Both the position numbers and the translations under genes were made by a program. This document shows positions 29,991 to 41,712 of a stretch of DNA of 64,000 nucleotides, piece after piece. The notes under the pieces were generated by a model, which was given only the letters and a program-made list of their open reading frames with translations, searched no databases and was not told the origin of the DNA. The first letter of the stretch is position 1. Each line of letters begins with the position of its first letter. Source of the stretch: Vanilla planifolia (Eukaryota; Streptophyta; Magnoliopsida; Asparagales; Orchidaceae); the NCBI GenBank assembly GCA_023846275.1, contig JAIUJO010000186.1:187221-251220 (forward strand), given 5' to 3'.

Positions 29991-30429
29991 TTTAAAAATA
30001 TGTTAATATTTTTTAATAAATAAAAAAATTATATCTATTAGTTTATAAATTTTATTTAATTTTTTACTGTCAAATTTATAAAATTATTTTTGTTTCTTTA
30101 TATCCCTTATTCCAATATCTATCTCTCTTGCCTATATCTTTCCATATTTATTTATTCTCCCCTTCACCTCTATCAAATTTTTTCTCTCCCTTCAAATATT
30201 AATTCAAATATTTCGACTATAATGCATTTTAATGTAATATTGTTTGTATGACTTTATGATTTTTTTATTAAAAATATTAAGTTAACATATTACAAATATT
30301 ATAAATACATGCTTATAACATATGTTATAGTATCTTAATATTAATACAAATTAATCTTTTATGCATCTAAATTATACCTAAAATTAATTGTATTTTTACT
30401 AATTAGTAAATATATTTTATTACTTGTCA

Positions 30430-30860
30430 TTTAATTTTAAATTTTTAATATAAATTTAAAGTAATTCTTAAATCATGTATTTCTATAATTAGTGAGCTTT
30501 CTAATAACTAATGTCCAATGATGCGCTTTATATATCTTATTTTACAATTAATAATAAAATTTGTATTTTTATTATATAAATATAATTTGACAAATATAAT
30601 TCTTACTCACTACTATATAATTTTTAAAAAGATATCATACACATAGTTTAAAATGCAAAAATTCTATCATCTTTTTATCAACTCTCTATTATTTGTGTAT
30701 CACTATTTTCATCATTATCATTTTCATCTCTCCATCACACACTCTCTCTCTAAATTCCACTACAAATATCTGTATTTGCACTATCTCTCTTTTAGCTCCA
30801 ACAATTAAAATTAATTAATTAATATTTACTATTCCCGTTCAATATCATATTTCATACAAT
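30430..30860 (+). repeat. Type-B satellite unit, copy in the 5S-less gap
   Basis: 'aatcatgtatttctataatt', 'gagctttctaataactaatg' and 'atatcttattttacaattaa', then a CT tract at 30660-30800 and 'caattaaaattaattaatta'. It lies between 5S copies 7 and 8. Confidence 0.6.
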
Positions 30861-31090
30861 ATAATATGATTTATATTACTTATTTACTAACATAATTATT
30901 AAAATCTTTTATATAAATTAGATTATGATATATAATTATTAAAGTATGCATACATAATTATATGTTTGAGATAAATCTTCTCTTAAATTTTTTTTATATT
31001 ATATAAGCACGCAATAATATTAATTTTAAACCAATTATAATTTGCTAAATTTAATATTTAGGTTTTTTATTCGACAATAAGAAGTAATAA

Positions 31091-31091
31091 A

Positions 31092-31133
<42 letters not shown>
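31091..31133 (+). repeat. (AAT)n microsatellite
   Basis: About fourteen near-perfect AAT/TAA trinucleotide repeats inside an AT spacer of the satellite block. Confidence 0.95.
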
Positions 31134-32469
31134 TTTTAATTTATATTTTATCATGTATAAATAATATATTATTGAAATTTTTTTTATAAAAATATAATTT
31201 ATTTAAAATAATACTGTAGTATGATGTTTATTCTAAATTAATGTATGATATAAATAATTTCTTATTAATTCAATATAAAACAATTGTTAACATTACCACA
31301 TTTTATTGCTTATATAATGAAAATAAAATCATTTTTCAACATAGAATAAACATAAAATTAAAATTGTAATGTGATATTTCTTAATATAATAATATTTTAT
31401 ATAACATAAGTACAATAACTTAGAGCTTTTAGATACAATTTTATTTATATTTATTATCAATGTTATGTGATATGAGGATAATATGTTACAATAAGTGATA
31501 CTATTTACTATTTAAATAATGTTTGGGATTATACATGTTATTAAAATAATATTAAATTAATAATCAACAAGTATTTCAAACATTAGTAATATAAAAGAAT
31601 TACTATAGAAGATTGTTTTTTATATTTAAGTAATATTTATTATTGTAATTTATTAATAAGTTAATATTATTAAATACAATAGGTTAAACTACTAAGGAAT
31701 AACTTTTCTTTAATTATTTCTCCAACCACTTTATGATTGTCACCACAGCTCTCACACACTCATCCTTTCTATCCCATTATCATTCTCTTATTTGTGCCTC
31801 CTATCTCTATATCTTTTACTTTCCCTCATAATATCTCTCTTTTATCCCTCTCTCTTCACTCATTTGTCTCTTTTGTTTTGTTATTTATTCTCTACCTTCT
31901 ATATCTTCTATCATTCCCTTTTTTTTCTCTTACTTTATGTCTCTCTTTTTTCTCTTTATATCATTCGATATATCTCTATCCATCTCTTTTTCTCTCCTTT
32001 CCCCATTATTCTTTTATCTATATAATACACATCATCACTCCAACTCTATTTATCCCTCACATCCTTTCAAAACACTCTCTCACTTTCTCTTCTCTTTGTG
32101 TCATTATATGTCCATCTTCCTTATACTTTACTTTCCCTCTCTTTCTAGATGCTCCCTTAAATTCATCTCTATCTTTTCTATTTATTCTTTTGTGAATTTT
32201 TTTCTAGTCTCCACTATCACTTCTCTCATTAGTTCTTTCAATCCCAACTCAATCTCTCTCTTCCTTATGTCTCTCATCCCTTTATTTTCTTTCCTATTTA
32301 CCCTTTATCACTTTGTATCATCATCTCCTCAAATATTTAAGAAACTAATTTATATATAATTCATTTTAGAATATTATTATATGTTACATTATTAAAACAC
32401 ATATAATATTATGCAACAAAATTAAAAATAAAAATAAAATATTATTCATTTAAAAATTAGTAAATATAT

Positions 32470-32960
32470 ATTTTTTAAATCATAACATTATTATATTTTT
32501 AATATAAAATTTAATTATAGTTTAACGCATGCATAACTATGGAAAACATTCTTTATAATAATTAATGTCATATAATTTAATTTTTACATCTCATTTTATC
32601 ATCAAAATATATAATGTATTTTTTAAATAAAAACCAAAATATTAAAAATATAATTATTTGTTATTATTATATATTTAAAAAAATAATAAAATATTTTAAA
32701 ATGAAAAACTTCACTATTCAATCTATCATTTTTCTACTTATCTATCACTATTTCATCTCTATCTCTCCGTTATGTCATCATGGTTCTCTCTATCTCATCT
32801 ATGAGACCAATGTTTCTATCTAATATCTCTTTCTCTAACTCCATCCATTAATACTAATTAATAAATATCTATGTTCTCCCCTTCAAAATAACATTTCATG
32901 TATTACATTAATTTTTATATTACTTATTTAGTTATATAATCAAAATTAACATATGTTTCA
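32470..32960 (+). repeat. Type-B satellite unit
   Basis: 'acgcatgcataactatggaa', 'aacattctttataataatta' and 'catctcattttatcatcaaa', then a CT tract at 32705-32830 and 'ccattaatactaattaataa'. It is very similar in order to the unit at 28090-28430. Confidence 0.7.
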
Positions 32961-33059
32961 CACATTTTATGGTATATTAATAATAAAGTATGAATAAATA
33001 ATTACATTTTTGTGATATAATTAATTTTAAAAAAGTTTTATATTAATTAAAAAATATAA

Positions 33060-33500
33060 AAATCATATGTATCTATAAAAATCAGCTTTATAATAATTTA
33101 TGTATAATAATTGACTTTATGTATTTAATCTTATAGTTAATGTCAAAAATGGCATTATTTCATGGGAAACATAATATGAAAAATAAAATTATTATTCATT
33201 ATTACATATTTTAAAAACAAAAGCATAACATGCATAGTTTTAAATGCAAATATGCCTTCTTCTTTTCCTCATCTCTCTTCTCTCTAAGTATTATCTTTTT
33301 CATCTCTATCTTTCTTATTTCTCTTATCTCTAAAGGACTGTCCCACTCTCTCTTCTACTATTCTTATCATTATCTCTATCATCTCTTTTTTTGCTATATA
33401 AATTAAATTTAATTAATATATCTCTCAAGTTACACACTTTAATATTATTTCATACATTAAAGTAGTTTTCATTTTATATATTTCGCAAACAAAATTATAG
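33060..33500 (+). repeat. Type-B satellite unit, diverged
   Basis: 'ctataaaaatcagctttata', 'tgtataataattgactttat' and 'tttaatcttatagttaatg', then a CT tract at 33250-33395 and 'ttaattaatatatctctcaa'. It directly follows the previous B unit. Confidence 0.6.
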
Positions 33501-33989
33501 AAATCAAAAGTGTAGCATATAAGATGATGTGTTATTATTAAAGTATGTATACATAATTATATGTTTGAGATTTAGCTAATGTAAAATTTAATTTCTTCAT
33601 ATTATACTATTAAAAAATAATACTTATAACATTTACACTTTAATTTTCATAATATAAATAAAGTTTAAATTAAAATAAATAAAATAAATAATTTTTTTAT
33701 TTAATTATTTTATTTTATACTTAATCATTTATAACTATTACATAATTCAAATTTTCTTTTCTATAAGAAAACAACATAGTGAAAATAATTCACTTGTTAG
33801 AATGTTTGCTTAAATAAAAATATAATAAACATAACTTGTTATTAATTCAATGTAACTAAATTATTTAAATTTCAATATATTATTAAATATATTTGAAATA
33901 CAAAAAAAAATTTCAAATTTTTTACCCATGCTAATTAAAAAAATATTTTAAACAATTTATTATCTTTAGGAAAATTGTCATAGAAGTGT

Positions 33990-34060
33990 ATTAACCATGC
34001 TTCAATAAGAGTGGTATTATTATGGCTGTACTCTTGAGAAGTCCTTTTGTTGCATATATT
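33990..34060 (+). pseudogene. 5S rRNA-derived relic, copy 8 (5' truncated)
   Basis: Only the 3' two-thirds remain: 'ttaaccatgcttcaataaga', 'gagtggtattattatggctg', 'tactcttgagaagtcctttt' and 'gttgcat'. The downstream run of six T at 34058-34063 resembles a Pol III terminator. The leader 'aaaattgtcatagaagtgta' is joined straight to box A, which marks a deletion of the 5' part. Confidence 0.75.
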
Positions 34061-35821
34061 TTTTCTTAATATTCATTTTTCAAATAATATTGAGTTAGCT
34101 TTAATAATATGTTAAGATTTGCTAATAAATAATATTGTTATATTTGATATTTCATAATTTTTGTTTTACATAATATTTAATAATATAACTTGTATGACAT
34201 TGCTATAATTTTCATAAATGTGTTTAATATAGTCCTTAATGTGATATAATAAAATATTAATTTTAATATACTTTAATTATGCAATATATTACTTATGGAA
34301 GCTATAATAATCTAGAATGAATATATATTTATAGTAATATACACATGATGTGCATAAAAAAATTAATGCAATAAAATTTATATGGCATAAACTACCTAAA
34401 GGTATTAAGATTCTGTATAAGAATAAGTGATACTTTTAATCATTTAAATAATTTTTAAGATTAAACATATTAATAAAATAGTATCAAATTATTACTTAAC
34501 ATATATTTCAAGCAACACAAATATAAAAAAAAATAACTTCAAAAGTTTTAGTTTTTATTGCATTTAAGTAACATTTAATGTTTTAAGTGATTAATATGTT
34601 AAAATTAATAAATACTATAAGTTAAATAATTGAGATATAATATTTATTTAAGTATTTCTCTCACTTCTTTATCGTTGTATCTATAGCTCTCTCACTTTCT
34701 CTCTAACATTATCAGTCTCTTATTTAACTATCCCATCTCTATCTCTTTGTCTTCCCTCAGTTTCTCACCTCTGTACCACTCCTCTCTCATTACTCTCTAT
34801 TTAATTTATTTATTTATTCTTTTTATCTCCTCTACTTATCTCTCTCCTCCCTTTTTCTCTTTTATTTAATATCTCTCTCTAGTTTTCCCTTTATATCCTT
34901 CGTTGCCTCCTTATCCCTTCTTTTCTATCTCTCTCTCTTTGCCATTATAATTTTTATCTATATAACACACTTTATCACTACACTTTTCTTTATCTCTTCC
35001 TTCCTTCAAATATCTTCTATCCCATTCTCTTTTATCTTAATGTTACTATATGTCATATGTTCTTCTCTCTTATTACCTTTCTCATTCTACATGTTCACTT
35101 TAATTTATCTCTATCTTTATTCTATTGTTAAGCTTCTTCTAGTCTTCCCTCTCTTTTATCCCTATTTCATCTATTTCTCTCTCAATATCTCTATTCCTTC
35201 TATCTCTCTTCAATTTATCGTCTTCCACTATTCACTATTACGATTTCCTATCATTCTCCCTTCAAATATATATTAAAAAGTTTTTCATAATACATTTGGT
35301 AGATATGTTTCATTTATTTCCCTATTATTTCTATGAGAACATCACTTAGTTAATTTATTAGAATTATTAGAAGCATGTGCTTATAATATATCTTATAATA
35401 TAGTAACGTTATAGACATATGATTCTCTAAGCAACAAAACTACAAATAAAAAAAAATTTATTACTTTTGAAATTAATAATTCTGTTTTTTAATTTATTAA
35501 TATATAATTTTTTTATGTAACATGATTGAATAAAACTTATGTACCATGTATATAAAGATATATGGTTATTAAAGTATGAATAAACAATTATGTGTTGGTC
35601 AAAATAATTACTATGTTTTGATTTTTCACTTCAAATAAAAGTAAATTATGCATAATTTCTTGTTAATTCAATATAAATAAATTACTAACATTGGAAAGTA
35701 TGATTACAAATATAATAAAATTGAAATGTTTTTTAAGGTTTATACCAATGCTAATTAATAAAAATTCTAAAGAAAATCATTATCTTTGGGAAAATAGCAT
35801 TAGAAGTAGATTTTTATGGCA

Positions 35822-35952
35822 CATGTGCATCTACGGGACAACAATGGCATAATAGCCCTAGATGTCAATAGAATACAAAAGATACTAATGTTTCATTGAC
35901 AGTCATATTGGTATAAGTAGCCTCTTGGGAAGCCCACATGTTGCTTTTGCAT
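35822..35952 (+). pseudogene. 5S rRNA-derived relic, copy 9
   Basis: 'acaatggcataatagcccta' and 'gatgtcaatagaatac' match the 5' half and centre. Box A ('aagatactaatgtttcattg') is poor. The 3' end 'cctcttgggaagcccacatg' plus 'ttgc' is among the closest to the plant 5S terminus CCTCCTGGGAAGTCCTCGTGTTGC. Confidence 0.8.
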
Positions 35953-37676
35953 ATTTTAAGGTTTATTAATAAATAATATGTATTATGTATGACATTTTAT
36001 AACTTATACATTTTTTCTTTATTATTACTATGTGCATAACATTTCTACCATTTTCACAAAGAATTAAAAATAACCCATAATATCACATAATAAAATATTA
36101 ATTTTGCCATACTTTAATTATATGTAATATTACATATATCAATTATAATGTGGTTAAAATAACATAGTTTTATAATAATATACACGTGATGTGTATAAAA
36201 TGTTTTAATAAAATAATATATTTTATAACATAAATTACAAAAATTATATCATTATTAAGAAATGTTATTTATATTTATTATTTATTTCATATCATAAGAG
36301 GATAATATATTGGAATAAGTAATACTAATTATTAATTAATTAACTTTAAGATTATACATTCTTGTTAAATAATAATAAAATAATAGTCAACATATATTTT
36401 AATCATTAATAATATTAAAAATTAATTACAATAGTTTTTTTATTGCTTTAAAATAATACATAATATTACTTATTATTTACATTTTAATATTAATAAATAC
36501 TATAAGTTAAATTATTTTAAAATAATTTTTACATAACTATTTCTCTTAGCCATTAATCTTTGTCTCTATTGTGCTCACAATCTCTCCCTTTATTCCCTAT
36601 CCTATTATCATTCTCCTATTTGTCTTCGCCATCTCCATCTCACACCCTCTCCTCTTACCCTTTTTTCTCATTTCTCCCTCATTCACTTTGTTATTTACTA
36701 TCTCCATCTCCTCTTTCCTCTCTTTTCATCCTCACTTTTCTTGCTTGCTCTATATTTCATGTTAATGTTCCTTAAATATCTTTCCATGTCTCTCTATCTA
36801 GCAATTTTTTGTCTCTTTCCCTTTTCTACAACACCTTTTGTCTATATAATTCACTTTATCACTCCACTTCTCCCTATCTCTCTTTTCCTTCCAAAACCTT
36901 CAGTCTCGCACTTTCTTCTATTGTTTCACTATGTCTCCCTTTCTTCCTCTTTACTCTCTTCTTTTTCTACATGTTCACTTATATTTTCTCTTTATATTCT
37001 TTTGTAAAGCTTCATTCATTATCATCTCTCTTCCTTTCTCTATTTCTTTTATTTTCTTCTCAATTTCTATCTTTTTTGTATTTCTCATCTCTTTATTTTT
37101 TTTAAAGTTTCTCCTCTATTTCTTTCTATTATTTCTTCTTAAAATATATGTTAAGATGTTTTATGTATAGCACATGCTTATAAACACATAGCATAAGTTA
37201 TAACCTTCTAATATTAATATGCTTTGAAATCAAATTATAACTATAATGAAAAACGTTATTTCTCCAAAAATTAGCACTTATAAATGGTGAATTATTATAT
37301 AATGTTTTTGTTTATATATTAAAAATATTTCTTTTCCTTTTTTTCTCTTATCTATCAAGGGCCCCATCGCTACTCAAGTATTCTTTTCTCCATTATCACT
37401 CTCTATTTTTAATCTCCATCAATTAATATTAATTAAGAAATCTTTCACATTACACATTTCAATATACACTTTAAACAATAAAAATATATTTTTTCATTAT
37501 AATTAATAAAAATTAAATTTTATTAAATTTATAATAAAAAACAATTTAATGGAATATATTATGACATAAAAAATGTATTTTTTTGAAAGGTTTTGTACAT
37601 TATAATTTTAAAATTTTGTTAAACAATTCATTATTTTTAAAACATCAATCATATAAGTATGTTTTTTCCTTTTGTA

Positions 37677-37795
37677 TGCTTGTGTGACCAAGTGAGCATT
37701 ATAGCACTTATTCTTATTAGAACTTAAAAGTTAAGCATGCTTGGGTTGGAGCAGTATTAGAATGCGTAACCTCTTAAGAAGTTCTCACATGAACA
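37677..37795 (+). pseudogene. 5S rRNA-derived relic, copy 10 (best preserved)
   Basis: Near full length: 'tgcttgtgtgaccaagtgag', 'cattatagcactta', 'tcttattagaacttaaaag', box A 'aagttaagcatgctt' (14 of 15 bases as in plant 5S), 'gggttggagcagtattagaa' and 'cgtaacctcttaagaagttc'. Most differences are transitions, including GCG to GCA in box A and GGGCGAG to GGGTTGG just after it. It is the best representative for a database comparison. With box C altered (TGCGTAACC for TGGGTGACC) I do not expect normal function. Confidence 0.88.
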
Positions 37796-39060
37796 TCGCT
37801 ATTATTATCATGAAATATAAATATTTTAATTATGAAATATATTTATAATTTCTATTTTAGATATTATTTACCAATATTAACTTTGTAGCTTCTTTATCAT
37901 TATCATAAAATAAAATAATCATTTTAATATAATATAATTGTGGCAAAAATAACTTACATCAAATATAATAAGGTATAATTCATGTATATTCGTATTAGAA
38001 TATAGATTCTATATATAAAAATATTTTGGATATCATAATAATATGTTATACAATATAAATTACCAAAAATTATATCATAAATATGAGATATTATTTATAT
38101 TTATTATCTAAGTCACATCATATGAAGATAGTATGTTTGAATAATGATACTATTTATTATCATGCTAACTTTTGAAATTAGATCTATTACATAAATAGTA
38201 ATAACTTAATCATAATCTTATACTTTAAGCATTTCAAAACTTTAAAATTTTATAAAATTTTTAATTTTTTGTATATAAAAAATTTAATATTATATATTTT
38301 TGATAATTTAATATGAATAAACATTGTAAGTAAAATATTTGAAAAATAACTTCTACTAAATATTTTTCTCAATTATTTCTCTTTATCTCAATATCTCTCA
38401 CATTTTTCTCTTTCTGGTTGTCATTTCGTTATTTGTCGCCCCTCCTCTATCTATATATCTTCCCTTCATTCTCCCCTCCCTCCATTTCACCCCTTTGTTT
38501 ACTTCCTTTCTCTTATATTACTACTTATTTTCATTATCCTATCTGTCTTCTCTCTCTCACTTTTCTCTTTTTTACTTTCTGATCATTAAATCATCTCTAT
38601 ATTCTCTTTTTATAGCATTTTTCTTTATTTCTCTTATCTCTCTATGGCTCTCTTTCTCTTCTAGTATACTTATCTTCATCTCTATTATCTTTTTTTAGTT
38701 CTATTAATTTAAATAAATTAAAAGATCTCCCTTATTATACCTTTAATATATTTTACTAATAATAAATAAATATATATTTTATGATGTAAAATTAAAAGAT
38801 AATTTAATTTTTTATTTGTAAGTACTTTTGTTTACTTGAAATAATTCATTTATACGAATGTTTACTTAAACAAAATTATAATATAAATAAATTTATATTA
38901 ATTATATAAAAAAATAATAATAATATTAAAATATACTATGACATATATAAAAAAAATTAAAATTTATTCTTGAAATTGTATATCAAAATAATTGAGAAAC
39001 TTTCTTAAATATTTCATTATTTTTTGTGACAATAGTTTGACAACATTATTTTATGGCTTC

Positions 39061-39182
39061 TATGTACTTATGTCACCACAAAAGTACTATAACCTTAGAT
39101 CTCACTACAACTCCAAAGTTATACCTTAGTTAGAGTGGTATTAGAATTAGTGACCTTTTGAGAAGTCCTTGTGTTACATATA
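39061..39182 (+). pseudogene. 5S rRNA-derived relic, copy 11
   Basis: 'cttatgtcaccacaaaagta', 'agatctcactacaactccaa', 'agttataccttagttagagt', 'ggtattagaattagtgacct' and 'tttgagaagtccttgtgtta' follow the plant 5S order along the full length. Box C and the 3' end are well kept. Confidence 0.87.
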
Positions 39183-40437
39183 ATTTTTCATAACATTTGT
39201 TTTTTTTTATGAACTAAAGTTGATTTAATTATTTTGTTATAATTAATAAATATCATAATTATGAAAATTATTTTTTCAATTTTCACTTTATTTATTAAAT
39301 ATAACACGTCATATCATATTATAAATTATTTTAATATAATTTAATTGTAAGCAACATATTTGTGTAAGTTATAAAAAATTGGAATTAATGTATATTTAAA
39401 ATAATTCATACATGCATTGTTTAAAAGCTTTTTGATATGATATTATATTATATAACATAGACTACCTAAAATTATATCATAGATGTCTAATATTATATAT
39501 ATTTATTATTTATATTATATCATATGAAGATAATATATAAGAATGATGATATTATGTGTTGTTGAATTAACTTTTTATATTATATGAATCAAAATAATAA
39601 TATAAATTAACGGTCAATATATATTTTAAGACCTTATAATATACTAAAATATTATGAAATAATGAATTTATTTTTAATAAACTTTAAGTTTACATATTTT
39701 AATTGTATTAATACTAATTAATAATTAAATTAAAATTATTATGATATTTCTTTTTTTTTATTATTTCTCATGCTTCGTACTCATTATATCAATAGCTCTT
39801 ACATTTCTTCACTTTGCTTTATCTCCCATAGTTATTTTCTAATTATCTCTCCCTATCAATATCTTTGTCCTCTACTCAAATTCTCTCTGTTTTATCCATT
39901 CTTATTTTCTCATTTTTTTCATCTCTTCACTTTTTTATTTATTGTTTTTATTACTTTTATCAATTTTTGCATCTTCCTTTTTTCTCTTCATTAGTCATCT
40001 CTCTCTTCTCTCTCTATTAATACTATCCTCTCTACCTCTATGTTATCTATCCATGGCTCCTGCACTCCTTCAATATACATATCTCCATCATCACTGCATC
40101 ATCTTTGGCTACATCAATTAATATTAATTAAGAACTCTCTCATATTGTATTCTTTAAAATACATTTTAAATAATAATTTTATATTAAAAATAATATAAGA
40201 CTTTATTTATAAGAACTATAATTACGTGGAAGTAATTCTAATGTATGAATGTTTATTTTTAGGAAAACAATATAGACTATAATAATTGTTAATACAATAT
40301 ATGTATAGTATTAACATTCAAATATACTAAATGTAAAAAAATTAAAAGAGTTTTATACAAAAAAATTATGAATTTTCTACAATAAGTCATTATTTTTTTG
40401 AAAACAGTGATCCTAGTATAACATTTTTTGGTTTTTA

Positions 40438-40562
40438 TATGAACATGTGGCCACATCAATGTTATAGCATTGAATCGGACTAGAACTCAAAAGTTAAGTA
40501 TATTTAGGTTAAAGTAACATTTGGATGGGTATCTTCTAGAAAAGTTCTCATGTTACTCATGA
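40438..40562 (+). pseudogene. 5S rRNA-derived relic, copy 12
   Basis: 'atgtggccacatcaatgtta', 'tagcattgaatcggactaga', 'actcaaaagttaagtatatt', 'taggttaaagtaacatttgg' and 'atgggtatcttctagaaaag' match plant 5S in order. The CATCGG-like centre keeps one CpG. Confidence 0.82.
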
Positions 40563-41582
40563 TTTATCAGTGTTGATTTTTCTAATAAATGGTAGTTGAT
40601 TTTAACAAAATAGTAACGTTAAAAATAATTTAATTGTAAGCAACATTATATATATCTACAATATTAAAGTATAATTTATAATACCATATGTAATCTATGT
40701 ATAAAACCTTTCAATATAATGATTATATATATTAATATTTTTTATATATTTTATGTTATATAAAGACAATAACTTGTAATGATGATTTTTTATAATTTTT
40801 CTAAATTCGTAAATTATATATATTAAGAAAAAAATATTAAATTATTAATCAGCTTATACTTTTAACATTTGTAATATTCTAAATAACTAAAAATATTTTC
40901 ACCATTTGTCATATTTAAACAATATTTAATATTATATATGTTTAACATGTTAACATTAAATAATGTATAAGTTAAATCATTAAAATATAATATTTATTTA
41001 ATTATTTCTTATACTTTTTCTTTTAACTAAATAGTTCTCACATTCTATGACCTTCTTCTCTCTCCTATCATCATTCTCTTTTTTTGTTTCCCCTTCTCAT
41101 TCTTTTTATCCTCTCCTAACCAGCTCACTCTATCCCTCTATTTTGTATTTTTCTTTTTGATATTTTTATTATAGTTTATTTTATAAAACTCCTTTATCTT
41201 CTCTAAGCTCTCTTTTTCACTCTCTTTATTTTGTATCTCTCTTTTCTCTCTCTATCATTATTTTATTCTCTATCACTCTCTTATCTATCCATTACTTCCT
41301 CTAATATTCACACTTATATATATACATAATATTTATCATTACTAAATAATTTAACATTCATGAATGTTTTAATTTTTAAAGTTTAAGTTTAATGGAAAAA
41401 ATGACATAATTAATATTTTTTTATTAAAATAATTTAGGTATTAATATTAGAATATATTCTAACATATATAACAAAATTTAAAAAAAATTATGAATGTGCT
41501 TATGCATAATAATTTAGAAAAAATCTTTAATAAATGATTATTTACATCATAATAATAACCCAAGTACATCTTTTTTACTTCT

Positions 41583-41712
41583 TTGTGCATGTAGGACTAC
41601 ATTAGGATTTTAGCAGTGCTTCTCATTAGAACTTTAATGCTAACATTGCTTCGAAAAAATTAGTATTGACATGGGTTACCACTTTAGAAGTGGTCATTAG
41701 ACTCATATTCTT
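41583..41712 (+). pseudogene. 5S rRNA-derived relic, copy 13
   Basis: 'ttagcagtgcttctcattag', 'aactttaatgctaacattgc', 'ttcgaaaaaattagtattga' and 'catgggttaccactttagaa' match the central and 3' parts. This is the last copy before the block ends, about 1 kb from the CA junction. Confidence 0.75.

Noticed and set aside
20241..41712. The 5S-like cores as functional 5S rRNA genes
   Set aside because: Every copy has damage in box A, the intermediate element or box C, or is truncated, and all are AT-shifted.
20241..41712. 5S cores as Cassandra TRIM retrotransposon LTRs
   Set aside because: I find no paired LTRs, no tRNA-type primer-binding site and no PPT around them. The unit length and spacing are also too large, although a formal comparison was not possible.
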